DNA from: Neofusicoccum parvum
Taxonomy: Eukaryota > Ascomycota > Dothideomycetes > Botryosphaeriales > Botryosphaeriaceae
Length of the DNA stretch: 64,000 nt
Direction: 5' to 3'
Assembly: GCA_020912385.1 (NCBI GenBank)
Contig: CP087216.1
Span: 1-64,000 of the forward strand
Made by a program: the position numbers and the translations under genes. Positions 21,318 through 32,600 of this stretch are shown here, in pieces. The first letter of the stretch is position 1, and every line of letters starts with the position of its first letter. Below the pieces are notes generated by a model. That model was not told the origin of the DNA, did no database searches, and saw nothing but the letters and a program-made list of their open reading frames with translations.

Positions 21318-22730
21318 ATGTCGGCTCCCGGATCGAGCTCTCGCGGCGCCAGACGTACCAAGGAGCCTAAGGGAAAGGAAAAGGAAAAGGAGCAAGACGC
21401 TCCTAAGGCAATTGAACAGACACTCCCTGTAACCTCAGATGATGTGCTCTTCCAGTACACACCCCACAACCACCTGGGCGGAGGTAAGATTCAGGATTTC
21501 ACCATGAACCCCTTCCAACACGAGAAGATCTCCTTATTTAGCATCTTGAAGAACGAGGAAGAGATAGAAGTCCTCTTCCAGGATATAGGCAAGGTCAAGT
21601 ATCTTATAGGAGACCTCCTCCAGTACATTCAGCAAGAGCAAGGAAAGAAGACAGAGGCCGCCGTTGAGTTCAACGAGCTTCTTAGGAACTTTAAGAACCT
21701 TGAAGAAGGAAGCGCGTAGATCCGCCAGGAGAATGAGGAGCTTACTGCAGAGCAAGGCATCCTTAAGGCTGAACTAGAGCGCGCCAGACGGCAGAACAAG
21801 GGCCTCAGAGAGCCGAACGTCACTTTCAGCTACCGGCCCACCGCAGGACGTCAATCCCCTGGAAACCAGTCTGAGCTGAGCTCCGTTCCTGACAGTCAGC
21901 CAACTATGGAAACCCTAGTCCGCTCCCTGATATCTCAGCATCAGGGAGGACGTTCCGCGAAGCTATCTGATCCTCCACAGTTTACTAGAGAACCCGAGAA
22001 GGAGCCTTCCTTTAGGCATTAGAAGGCGGAGATGCACAACAAGCTGGAGGTCAACGCAGACTACTATAAGACTAAACGGGCCAAGATCTCTTACATCTTC
22101 TCACGCACCACTGGAACTGCCTCGGACACCATCCGGCCTAACGTTCATGATGGACCTGCCGCATTCCAGACGGCAGAGGAAGCCTTTACACTCCTTACAT
22201 CCGTGTTTAATGACCCTCACTTCATCCAGAACAAGCGTCAGGAGTTCCGCCGCTTCTATCAGAATACCACGCCCTTCAACTCCTTCTACGCCAAGTTCAT
22301 TGCTCTCGCCACGGAATCTGAACTTCCCAGGGACCAGTGGTTCGAGGAGATGTGGACTCGCCTCTCAGGAGGACTTCGTCATGGACTGGCGCCCGTCAAG
22401 GACTCCCTGAACTCCAGCTTCCAGGACCTTACGGCTCGTGCCCGTACGCTGGACAGGGAACTCTAGAACGATATCAAGGCGGCAGAGAAGAAGAAGGAGC
22501 GTGCTAATAAACTCCTAAAGAACACTAAGCCAACGGTGGAGCGTACTACCTCTGGGCAGGAACAGAAGAAGTCACTGACGGCTAAGGAGCGGGATTCTCA
22601 CCGTAAGGAAGGCCGTTGCTTCCACTGCCATTAGAAGGGACATATGGCTAACGCCTGCCCTACCAAGGCGGTTACCATCGCCAATGCTGAGCTGGACTCT
22701 GGATCAGCTGAAGACTCGGGAAAAGAGTAA
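21318..22730 (+). pseudogene. gag of gypsy copy 2, broken
   Basis: Close relative of the copy 1 gag, in the same frame throughout. It starts MSAPGSSSRGARRTKE, keeps the FTMNPFQHEKISLF segment and the coiled-coil region, and ends with the zinc knuckle region. In-frame TAG codons at about 21717, 22020, 22464 and 22633 replace Gln or Trp of copy 1, as RIP produces. The frameshift heptamer GGGAAAA (22718-22724) and its hairpin before the TAA at 22728 are unchanged. Confidence 0.9.
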
Positions 22731-25700
22731 CTCCTGGCAAAGACGCGCCTAGGAGTAAGGAAAAGGTTTTGTTCACTAAAGTGCAGATTACTTCCCTTTG
22801 GCACCCCAACCCAGAACCTATTATTGCACACTGTACACTATCTAGTCAAGGAAAGGAAATACAGGTAGATGCAATGGTGGATACCGGGGCCCTTGTGTAC
22901 GCTACTGTGAGCAAAAACCTCGCGCACCAGATGACAGAAGAGCTTGGGATTGTACCTATCCCCCTCTCCAAGCCAATCCCTTACACCGTTGCGGACGGAC
23001 GAAGCGGAAAGCCTATCACCTACAAGATCTGCCCACACCTCCAAGTCAAGGATCACTAGGAGGCTACGTCTCCCCTCCTCATCATGGACCTGGGAAACCA
23101 TGACATGCTACTAGGAAAGGGCTGGCTGCAGGCTCATGGTGCACTACCAGACGCAAACAGCAACTCAGTCACGTTCAAACCAGGATTCTGCACACACCCT
23201 GGTAAAACCGAGGCAGTGGAGCCAAGAAAGCTTAATCCAACGACGCCTCCCAAGGTAGAACCATGGCGACCCCAGAGAATCATTACTAGAAACTCCTTCC
23301 AAGCGGACATGAAGGAATCCCTAAAGGAAATGAGAAAGGAACTAGCTAGGAACGAGGAGGAAGGACCTCCTCCGCCTAGGAAGAAAGTACCAAGGCGGGA
23401 TATGCAGCTTGTAACTGCGGAAGGATTCCTGCGTTCACTGAAGCAAGAGGGCACTGAAGTGTACCACCTCCGTCTCTGGGAGCTGCTGGAAGAGGAGGAG
23501 CAGACGCGGATCAATGCCTTCCAACAGCAGCTACCCGAAGAGCTAAAGGAACTCACCCCTCAGCTGCCTGAATGGCTGCAGGACCTGGCAGAAAATTTCT
23601 CTAAGTAGAGATCAGATGAGCTCCCCCCATCAAGGCCTTGTAACCATAAGATTGAGCTCAACCAGGACCCGGAGCTACGCACGCCGCCTCTATACCGCAT
23701 GTCCACTGACGAGCTCGCGGCTGCAAAAGACTACATTGAGGAGAACCTAGGAAAGGGGTTTATTGAAGCAAGTAGGGCACCGTTTGGTTCACCTATCCTC
23801 ATGGCAAGGAAGGCCAATAGAGGATTCCGTTTCTGCGTGGACTACCGCCGCCTCAACGCAGCCACGAAGAAGAATAAATACCCACTTCCCTTGATTGACG
23901 AGACGCTAGCCCGGTTGACTGGAGCACGTTACTTCTCTAAGATTGACGTCAGACAAGCATTCCATAGGATCCGGATGCATGAAGACTCCAAGGACCTTAC
24001 AACCTTCCGGACGCGCTACGGGTCATACCGCTACAACGTCCTACCCTTTGGATTGTGCAATGGACCTGCCACCTTCCAGCAGTACATGAACGAGGTTATG
24101 ATGACCGGACTGGACAATTTCTACTCGGTGTTTATGGACGACATCCTAGTCTACAGTAAGACAAGGAAAGAGCATAGGGAACAAGTACGCCTGGTGCTGC
24201 AGAAGCTGAAGGAGGCAGGCCTCTAGGCAGATATCAAGAAGTGTGAGTTTGAAGTCACAGAAACCCGCTTCCTAGGCCTTATAGTTGGAAGAGATAGGAT
24301 TAGGATGGACCCCTAGAAAGTTGCAGCTATCCTAGAGTGGAAGGCTCCAACCTCCCTAAGAGGGGTGAGGTCGTTCTTAGGCCTCTACAACTACTACCGC
24401 CGGTTTATCAAGAACTACTCAAGGATAGCCAAGCCCCTCACCGACCTTATAAAGAATAAGATAGCGTGGGCCTAGACGCAGAAGTGTGAGGACGCCTTTT
24501 AAGCACTGAAAGATGCTGTCCGCTCAGACCCAGTGCTCCGCCACTTCGATCCGGTAAAGCCCATCTTTATAGAAGTCGACTCCTCTGACTACGTTAGTGG
24601 AGGGGTTCTCTCACAGAAGGATGAGGAGGGAAAGCTTCATCCAGTTGCCTACTTCTCTAAGAAGCTCTCTGATACGGAATACAATTATACTATTTATGAT
24701 AAGGAACTCTTTACTATCGTCCGCGCCTTTCAGGAATGGAGCCCCGAGTGCAGGAGTGCCCAGGAGCCCATCTAGGTGTTCACTGATCACGAGACTCTTA
24801 AGACATTTATGACCAACAAGCAGCTCTCCCGTCGCCAGATCTGTTAGGTAGAGGAGCTCGCCGAGTACAACTTTAAGATCATTCCTATTACCGGAAAGAG
24901 GAATAAGAGGGCAGATACTCTCTCTCGCCGCGAGTAGGATTTACCGGTGGATGACTCCGACTCGCGCCTAACCACGATGAACCGTACCGCTCTTCCACCT
25001 AGGAGCTTCACTCTATCTCCCCTTGAGCCGCTTGAGGACCCGGATCTCCCTATGGAGCTGCGGGCAGCTAACCGGATAGACGACGCCTTGACGGCCATCC
25101 GCCAGGATATCAGCAAGTACCCTAAGTACTCAGTGCGCGACGGCTTGCTCGTCTTCCAGGAGAACCGCCTTGTTATACCACAGGACGACCGCCTTAGGCT
25201 GAGGCTCATTCAGGCTGCTCATCGACCCCCAGCAACGGGGCATCCAGGCATCTAGCGCACCTGGGAGCTCTTAAAGGAGAGGTACTACTGGAATGGTATG
25301 AAAAAGGCAGTAAAGCGGTACGTGCAGAACTGCCACTCCTGCAAGAGGGCTAAATACAAAACGGAATCCTACAACGGCCTGCTCAAGCCGCTCCCCATCG
25401 GGGACCAGCCCTGGAAGCACCTATCCTGTGACTTTGTCACCAAGTTGCCAAACTGCAAAGGATTTACCGCCGTCCTGGTAGTGGTAGACCGGTTCTCAAA
25501 AATGCGGCACTTCATCCCCTGCTACGACACCACTACCGCGAGTCAAATGGCGCAGCTCTTCAGAGACAACATCTGGAAGTATCATGGCCTACCGGACACT
25601 ATCATCTCAGATCGAGGACCCCAGTTTATTAGCGAATTCTGGCAAGGCCTCTGCAAGCTCCTAAAGATTGACCACCGCCTTTCAACAGCCTACCATCCAG

Positions 25701-26548
25701 AGACGGACGGGCAAACAGAAAACGCTAACAAAGAAATAGAAATCTACCTCCGTCACTACGTTAGCTATCATCAGGACGACTGGGTAGACTGGCTTGCCTC
25801 CGCAGAATACGCTGCTAATGGAAACGTCTCCGCCTCCTCTACCGTAAGCCCCTTCTTTGTGGTCTACGGATATGAGCCCCGCCTATCCTTTGACTGGACG
25901 CCCACCCCTCCGGCTCCCACCGCCGCGGCTACCTGGAGCAGGGAAAGAGCCAACGAGATGGCAGAAAAGATGCAGAAGATCTAGGAGTTTACAAAATTCC
26001 ACCTGCAGCAATCCCAGGAGAAACAGGTGGAGTTCGCCAACCGCCACAGAAAGGATGTGTCCTACGAGGTGGGAGACAGGATGTTCATTTCTACCAAAGA
26101 CATGAACCTAGATCGGCCCTCGCGGAAGCTGGGATGGACACGGATTGGACCATATCCCATCATTAAAAAGGTAGGAACCGCTTACCGCCTTCAGCTACCG
26201 CCAGGCATCAACCGCGCCAACGTTTTCCATCCAAACAAACTCACGAGAGACGACGGCAACCCCCTACCAGGCCAGATACCGGAGCCGCAGCCCGCGGTGC
26301 AAGTAGACAACAAAGAGGAGTACGTGGTAGAGTCTGTTCTCGACTCCCGCCTTACTGGAAAAGGGAAAAAACTCCAGTATAGAGTCCAGTGGGCAGACTG
26401 GCCACTAGATCTACAGTGGTATCCAGCAGGTAACTTCAACCACGCCGCAGGAAAACTCAAGGAATTCCACGACTCCTACCCGGAGAAGCCCGGTCCACCA
26501 AAGAAACTCACACGGTGGATTCAAGAAAATAATAAAGCTGTCGAGTGA
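22724..26548 (+). pseudogene. pol of gypsy copy 2, broken
   Basis: Same domain order as copy 1: protease DTGALVYATV, RT with FMDDILVYS, RNase H, integrase with HHCC and DDE blocks, GPY/F module and chromodomain. Reading is interrupted by many TAG codons at Trp or Gln positions, for example near 23057, 23606, 24224, 24315, 24473, 24500, 24773, 24845, 24934, 25252 and 25981. The individual domains remain recognisable and no large deletion is visible. Confidence 0.9.
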
Positions 26549-26586
26549 GGTCATCGCCAGAAGCTCTCGCTTAAGAGGGGGGGTAA

Positions 26587-26881
26587 TGTGACGATTCAGA
26601 CCGTCAACATCTCATTCTCTAGAAAACTAAGCCTAATTAGGCTAAAGCACTTATCTGAGACAAGATGTCTAAGACACGGGGTTTGCTAAGAGCAAACACT
26701 TAGCGGGAACGTGTAGGAAAGGGAAGCCTGAGACCGGCTATTCGACTTCTAACTAGCACCTAGGCTGGATATATAAGTTCCTCTCTTCCTCCTCTATTTT
26801 CTTTCTTTTTTCTTTCTTTTCTCTAGCTTAGAAACTTTAGTCAATTTCGAGAATCTGACTTGTTCTTCTTGAGTCGTGACA
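26587..26881 (+). repeat. 3' LTR of gypsy copy 2
   Basis: 295 bp, preceded by the purine tract AAGAGGGGGGG and followed by the GTAGG duplication. It differs from the 5' LTR at roughly three positions. Confidence 0.92.
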
Positions 26882-27280
26882 GTAGGTACAAGGTAGGGGA
26901 GAGAACAAGTATAAACGAATATACGTAACTAAGCACTGCGTGCGAAGGCCGTATTACTAATAGAGTCTAAATTCTATTGCGAAGTTAACCACGAAGGTTA
27001 AAGCTATCTAAGGAGTGTAGTTTATATACTATAGGAAAGTGTCTACAATCTATATGCTTAGTAGGTATACTATACTTAAGCGCTATCCTCTCTAAGCCTT
27101 ATAGGGCATCTAAGTAGCAGCGCTTAGAGGTCCTCTCCGCTCATTTATCTTAGCGGATGAGCGGGTGGGTCCACTAATCGTAGGGATCACGTGACCTCGG
27201 TTCCTTAGGATTCCGACTTCTATCGTTTCCTACAGGGCTAATTTCTAACTTCCTTAACCTGTAGAGGCTGCGCCGTAACA

Positions 27281-27941
27281 TTAAATACTTCTACTAGAAT
27301 TATAGTATCCTAGTAGTAATTATATCTAATAGAAGAATATAATTTATAAGTCTTTTTTAATAACGTATTTATTAACTCTTTAAGATTAAGAGATATATCT
27401 TAATAGTCTACTACTCCTAAATAGATAGATTAATAGAAAGAATAAATACTAAAGTAATAAGAAAACTCGTACTATTTATAGATTACTACTAGTAAGACTA
27501 GATAGATTAGTTATTAATTATTTAGCTAGCTCTTAATAGAAGAATATTAATAATAATCTAGATAAGTCTTTTTTTTTTTCTTTTATAGATTTTACTTCGA
27601 GCTACTAGAACTACTTAAAGATATTTAATTTAATAATCTCTATAGAGACTCTCTAGTAGTAAGAATAGAGGTAATTATATCTAAAATTAAAGAAATTATA
27701 GACTAGATATAGATATTAATAGTAGAGGCTTAATAGAAATAAAAGAGATAAGCTAACTAGTAAAAAAACCCTTTACTAGTATATAAAGTAGATAATAAGG
27801 TTTAGCTATACCTATAGAACCTAAAAACAGATAGACTAAGTAAGAAGCTTAATAATAAAGTAGTAAAATTCACTATTATTAAGGTAGTTAGATTCTATAA
27901 CTATAAATTAGATATTTTTAGAGTAGTTTATAATGTCTTCT
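27281..27941 (+). mobile_element. Element A, integrase core fragment 2 and linker
   Basis: Decayed pol continuing integrase: a position equivalent to VSDRGTQFIS near 27330, then LALNRRIL near 27520, and YKVDNKV-LYL-NLKTDRLSKKLNNKVVKFTIIKV near 27780-27900, the GPF/GPY module pattern. It is cut at NVF by the non-autonomous LTR element with target duplication CTTCT. Confidence 0.8.
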
Positions 27942-28113
27942 TATAATAGTTCAACCCTAGGGTGAGCGCTGAAGAGTTGGATTCCGTCTATACAAAGGTC
28001 AAGCTGGGGAGGAAAGGACACGCGTCCCTAGCGACTCTATATAAGCGAATACTAGCGCTACACGTGATCGCCGCGGATCCTCCAAGGCACCATTATGGGT
28101 ATAAACCATAACA
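27942..28113 (-). repeat. LTR (left) of the short LTR element
   Basis: 172 bp, beginning TATAATAGTTCAACC where the right copy has TGTAATGGTTCAACC: two G-to-A changes. Confidence 0.85.
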
Positions 28114-29104
28114 TCACCCCCCTCCCTCCGGCCTCCGGGTGGAAGGCGGGATGAGGAATGTATCCATCCATCCTTCCATCTATCCTTCCAAAACTAGTCC
28201 CTCCCCCGGTAAAAAATTGGCCACTTTCTTGAGCGCTCTTATAAGCAGCTTCGCTGTCTGCTTCGCTACTTGCTTCGGTTGACTCCCCAGCCATGGGTGC
28301 CAGGACTTTCCTTCTTCGGCTGTCCAATGACCTGCACACCTAGAGAGGTGACCTTGACTGCTAGCTCCGCTACTCGCTCCGCTGCTCGTCCTATTGCTTA
28401 ATCCTTGTCTGTTACTAATGCTCTTGCCTTGCTGCTGGCAGGCAGCTCCCTTGTCTTACTGCTGGCTGGCAGCCCTCTTGTCATGCTGCTGGCAGGCAGC
28501 TCCCTTGTCTCGCTGCTAGCAGGCAGCTCTCTTGTCTCGCTGCTAGTGGCAGCTCTCTTATCATGCTGCTGGCGGCAGCTCCGTTGTCATACTGCCCAAA
28601 TGGCCAGCCCAAAGCCAAGCCCTATTTGTCCAGCTGGGCCTCCTGGCCCTATACCCCTTCGCAATGGGCGTCGTCCTCGACGCCCGGTGGACCCCCCCTC
28701 TCCCCCCCCCTCCCCTCCGAGGTGGGAGGAGAGTAATAGGTTATGAAGAGGGAGTCCCCTTTGTAATCCAGTAAGGAAAAAAATTTCCAGGAAAAACCGT
28801 TCGAGTTGCCGTCGATAAGCATACTACTCTAGGTAGCCCGTTGCGTTGCGCCCGTTGCGTTGCGCCCGTTACGTTGCGCCTGTTACGCCCGTTGCGCCCG
28901 TTGCGCCTATTAATCGGTTGGTCGTCGTTACATCGGTTACCGTTCGTATCGTCGTTCGATCCGTTGTCGTTCCTTATTCTATTCCAGTAATGTCCTACTA
29001 CAAACGGGCGATCGTGGCTAGGTAGGTAGTAACCAGCCTCCTGCTCCCGCTCCGGAAGTTGCGGAAAACCAATCACTGTCCAGTAGTAAGGGAGCTTGAC
29101 CTAA

Positions 29105-29276
29105 TGTAATGGTTCAACCCCAGGGTGAGCGCTGAAGAGTTGGATTCCGTCTACACGAAGGTCAAGCTGGGGAGGAAAGGACACGCGTCCCTAGCGACTC
29201 TATATAAGCGAATACTAGCGCTACACGTGATCGCCGCGGATCCTCCAAGGCACCATCATGGGTACAAACCATAACA
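29105..29276 (-). repeat. LTR (right) of the short LTR element
   Basis: 172 bp, TGTAATGG to CCATAACA, followed by the CTTCT duplication. Confidence 0.85.
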
Positions 29277-29281
29277 CTTCT

Positions 29282-29698
29282 ATATTGACCTCCTTCGGCC
29301 GGCGGGGACAGACCCGTTACCCAGCTAGATACAGGACAATTATCAACCCCCACCAGTTCAAGTAGATGGTCAAGACGAATAGATAGTAGAGGCTATCCTA
29401 GGTGAACGAATAGTAAGAAAACCAGGGTAAAGGAGGCACCAACTGTAGTACTAAGTCAAATAGGAAGGATATATAAGGCCAATATAGAAACCAGCGTTAG
29501 TACTATAGAATACAGTAGCACTAGACGTATACCTATAACAAGGGAATAGAGAAAACCAGACAGAGACTATCTATAATTAAAAGAGTAAGTAGGTAGGTAG
29601 GATAAATAAAATAGACGAATAGGAAAATAAAAGTAATAGTCCCCACCTAGATTTTAACCCGCAACCTCTCGGAGAGGGAAGGAGGAAAGGAGAGATAA
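29282..29698 (+). mobile_element. Element A, chromodomain and 3' end
   Basis: The decayed pol resumes after the short LTR element with TSFGRRGQTRYP, IINPHQFK and a chromodomain-like segment that once read IVEAILGE and similar. A purine-rich tract (GGAGAGGGAAGGAGG, then AAAGGAGAGATAA, up to 29698) precedes the element's 3' LTR. Little else is legible. Confidence 0.7.
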
Positions 29699-32600
29699 TA
29701 TTAGAGTCTAGAGCCTTAGAAGAAACCTTAAAGGATTATTAATAGATTATATAGATAGATAGATAGATAAATTTATTTCTTCCCGATATAGCTCCCTTAC
29801 GGGTCCATATGGGGTTGGCTATCTGTAGTTATTTTATACGAGGGGGAAAATCTTTTCGCCTAGTAAAAATCCCTCCTTTCGATCTAGGTATAATATCTAA
29901 TTCTAGTTCTATTTTTCCTTCTTACCGGTAGCGGCTGCTGTAGTAGTCCTATATTCACCTACTAGCCCTATCTCTTCAGCCCTTATCCTCGTAGTTGTCC
30001 GGGTTCGAGTAGTCCTAGTAGTCCTCCTAGTTCCTCTTCCTAGCTGTCCTCCTGGATTAATTCCCTAACTAGGCTAAACTACTTGAGCAGCTCTAGGTAT
30101 AAGAACTAGTCTATTACTGCTTTAACTCCCTTTTTTATAGAGAGAAGAAAGTAGTAGTCTATAGTTTCCGTCTTTTAGAGCATCTATGCCCTACCCTATT
30201 AGAAGTAGGGGTAGAAGAGGAGGATGTGCTTTGGGGTTTATCTATACTAGCTATATAGGTAAACGGGGCTGGGGTGTCCTAGTATCTTACGCTTAGAGAG
30301 GAAGTCCTCCAGCCTAATATACTTAGTACGTAGTAGAGTGGCGAGTGTACTCTATGGCTTAGATAGTTCGCTATGAATTTATTGAATCTTTAGGTTCTAC
30401 TGTATGCTCTAGGCCACTGGCCTGTACTGCCTTTTCTAGCTAGTATACTTTATCTATCTCTTCTTCTACTTCTTCCTATATGCTATGCGTAACCTTGTTC
30501 GCTCCAGGAGGGTAGGGTAGCTACTAAGAAAGGAGGTTACCCTTACTCTAAGTAGGGTTCTTCGAGCTGGGCCGGCTGGGCCTCTAGTGCCTAGAGTAGC
30601 CTAGGCTATCTATTTAATGCTCTAGTAAGTTTCCTCTACCACTACTGCTACTAGGCTATCCCTAGCCCTAATAGTCTGGGCTAGTGTTAGTTCATCTAGG
30701 TAGAGTAAGAGCGGGGGGATTCCCGTCTTATACTCTAAGATTTATATACTGGTTGACTTGTACGCCCCTAAGATAGTATATAGGCACTGGTTTTAGATCT
30801 TCTATAGTGGCTAGATAGCTATTTTCCTCCATCCTAGGATCCCCTCCGGGACATGCTATACCCCGTAGCCGTAGGTGAGGACTGGCCTCACTACTACTAT
30901 ATAGATATAACGGGCTTTAGTAAATAAGGCTCCCTAGGTGGATACTGCGAGTCTAGAGAGGGATGTACACTATTTAAGTACTCTAGCCTTAGTTTCCCTA
31001 ATATAAGGTCCCTATCTTAGCTTATTATCTATATGGACTCCTAGGATCTTAACTATAGGTTCTGGGTGTCCCGTAAATCCCGGGATGCGGATTCCTACTA
31101 CCATATTAAATCTCTTTGACCTCCTCGTGAAGTGAACGAGATGGTACTTATTAGGTGAGAAGGTCGACCTATAGGTAGCTACCTAGTACTTGTAGGTTCT
31201 ATTAGCCTCCTCTAGCGTCCTATAGTTTTATTCTATGGATCTACTAAATGTAAGGATATTGGTATCGTCTATAAAGCTAAGGGGGAAAGTGTTACCCCTT
31301 TAGAGTTTTATAAGTAGGTTAGAGGCAAAGAACAGATAGAGGATTAGGGATAGTAAGGATCCCTAGGGGATACCTATTATAGTATAGATTAGTTGGCTTG
31401 TAAAGTCCCTAAAGGACAACTAAGTGGTGCGGTCCTATAGGAAGGAGTGAGTGAATCTTTCTATCTAGGCTAGGAGCCTTACTATTCTTATATTATAGAG
31501 GAGTCTCTTGTAGGATATATAGTCGTATACCCCTAAAATGTCCAGGCTAAGGACTAAGGCTACCAGCCTAGGATCTTACGCCTAGATAGTATGGATCTAT
31601 TCTATAAGTAGGTCGAGAGCTACTACTATAGACCTATTTCTCCTAGCTCCTATCTATATATCGGGGAGTAGTTTATAGGCCTTAGTAGCCTAGGAGATCC
31701 GATCTACTATAACCCTCTTAAGCAGCTTCCCTAGCGTATTAAGTAGGGTAATCGGTCTAAATAACTTGGCTTTAGTATAGTCATTCCTCTATAGTTTCCT
31801 AAGGACTACGGTAGTAGAGCTTTTAAACTGCCTAGGGTGGTATATAAGCGCTAGGTATTTCTAGAAGAGCCTAGTAAGTGGTCCACTTAGTGTCTAAGCA
31901 CACTACTTTAGGAACCTATTAATAATCTTATCTAGGCCTGGTACCTTATCTGGGGGAAGCTTCTTAATAGTATAGAGGACCTACTCTTCAGCGAGGTCTT
32001 AGGGGATCTCTACTAGTACTGGGTATATATACCTATCCAGGTCTGAGAGGTCGGTGGCCCTAGGAGGGGGGAAGAACTAGTTAGTAAGGATTTCTACCTT
32101 GGCCTAATTATTATAGCGTAGTTATCCATCTACTCCCCAGAGGGGTAGGAACTAGGGTGGGGCTTGTAGTTCTTATACTTTTATTCTTACCTACTTTGAG
32201 AGCTTCTAGAGTGTAGATAGGTCTAAGGTAATCTTAGCTACTATTCTACGCTATACTTTTATTCTATTCCTTCTAATCTGCCTCTTCTTACTATTAGTAG
32301 TGGTTTAGTATACTACCTAGTCCTCCTTCTTTCCTATAGCTGTTCACTTCCTTCTAGCTACTCTAGCCTAGTTTACTAGGTCCGAACACTCCTTTATCTA
32401 TTATATAGAGGCCTAGGGTGAGGGTCTCGTTACTAGGATGGTCTTCTAGATTATCCTTTAGATAGCCTCCTAGAGCAGTTTAGTAAAGTGATCTAGGTCT
32501 ACTTTAGTATTAAGAGGGGCTACTTTAAGGTGTTTAAGCTTTATTTAGAGTACCTTATTAGTTCTCTTCCAGTCTACTTTCTTCCACTAGGGCCTTGGAG

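Larger units (their letters stand above)
20726..26881 (+). mobile_element. Ty3/gypsy chromovirus element, copy 2, damaged
   Basis: Complete in structure: 295-bp LTRs at 20726-21020 and 26587-26881, primer-binding site, gag, pol and purine tract. The target duplication GTAGG lies at 20721-20725 and 26882-26886. The LTRs differ at about three positions by eye, all transitions. Both LTRs lack the 66-bp segment found in copy 1. Gag and pol carry many CAG or TGG to TAG changes, so the copy is dead. Confidence 0.93.
20650..27280 (-). repeat. Solo LTR of the gypsy copy 3 family, split by copy 2
   Basis: The two pieces 20650-20725 and 26887-27280 together match the 465-bp LTR at 53759-54223, from TGTAACGGCG to GCGCCGTAACA, with RIP-type changes. 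The target duplication TTAAA lies at 20645-20649 and 27281-27285. Gypsy copy 2 sits inside it with its own duplication GTAGG. It proves that the copy 3 family was already present before copy 2 inserted. Confidence 0.9.
27942..29276 (-). mobile_element. Short non-autonomous LTR element (TRIM/LARD-like)
   Basis: Two 172-bp direct repeats (27942-28113 and 29105-29276, TGTAATGG to CCATAACA) flank 991 bp with no gag or pol. The target duplication CTTCT lies at 27937-27941 and 29277-29281. A purine tract (minus strand, about 28115-28131) abuts the left repeat, so the element reads leftward. The internal part holds GGCAGGCAGCTCCCTTGTC-type tandem repeats near 28430-28590 and TTGCG/CCCGTT repeats near 28838-28920. 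A 111-codon minus ORF at 28741-29076 resembles nothing I know and is repeat-derived. Little RIP decay apart from the left LTR. Confidence 0.85.

Noticed and set aside
28741..29076. 111-codon frame in the short LTR element
   Set aside because: N/R-rich translation of tandem repeats; no gag or pol similarity.
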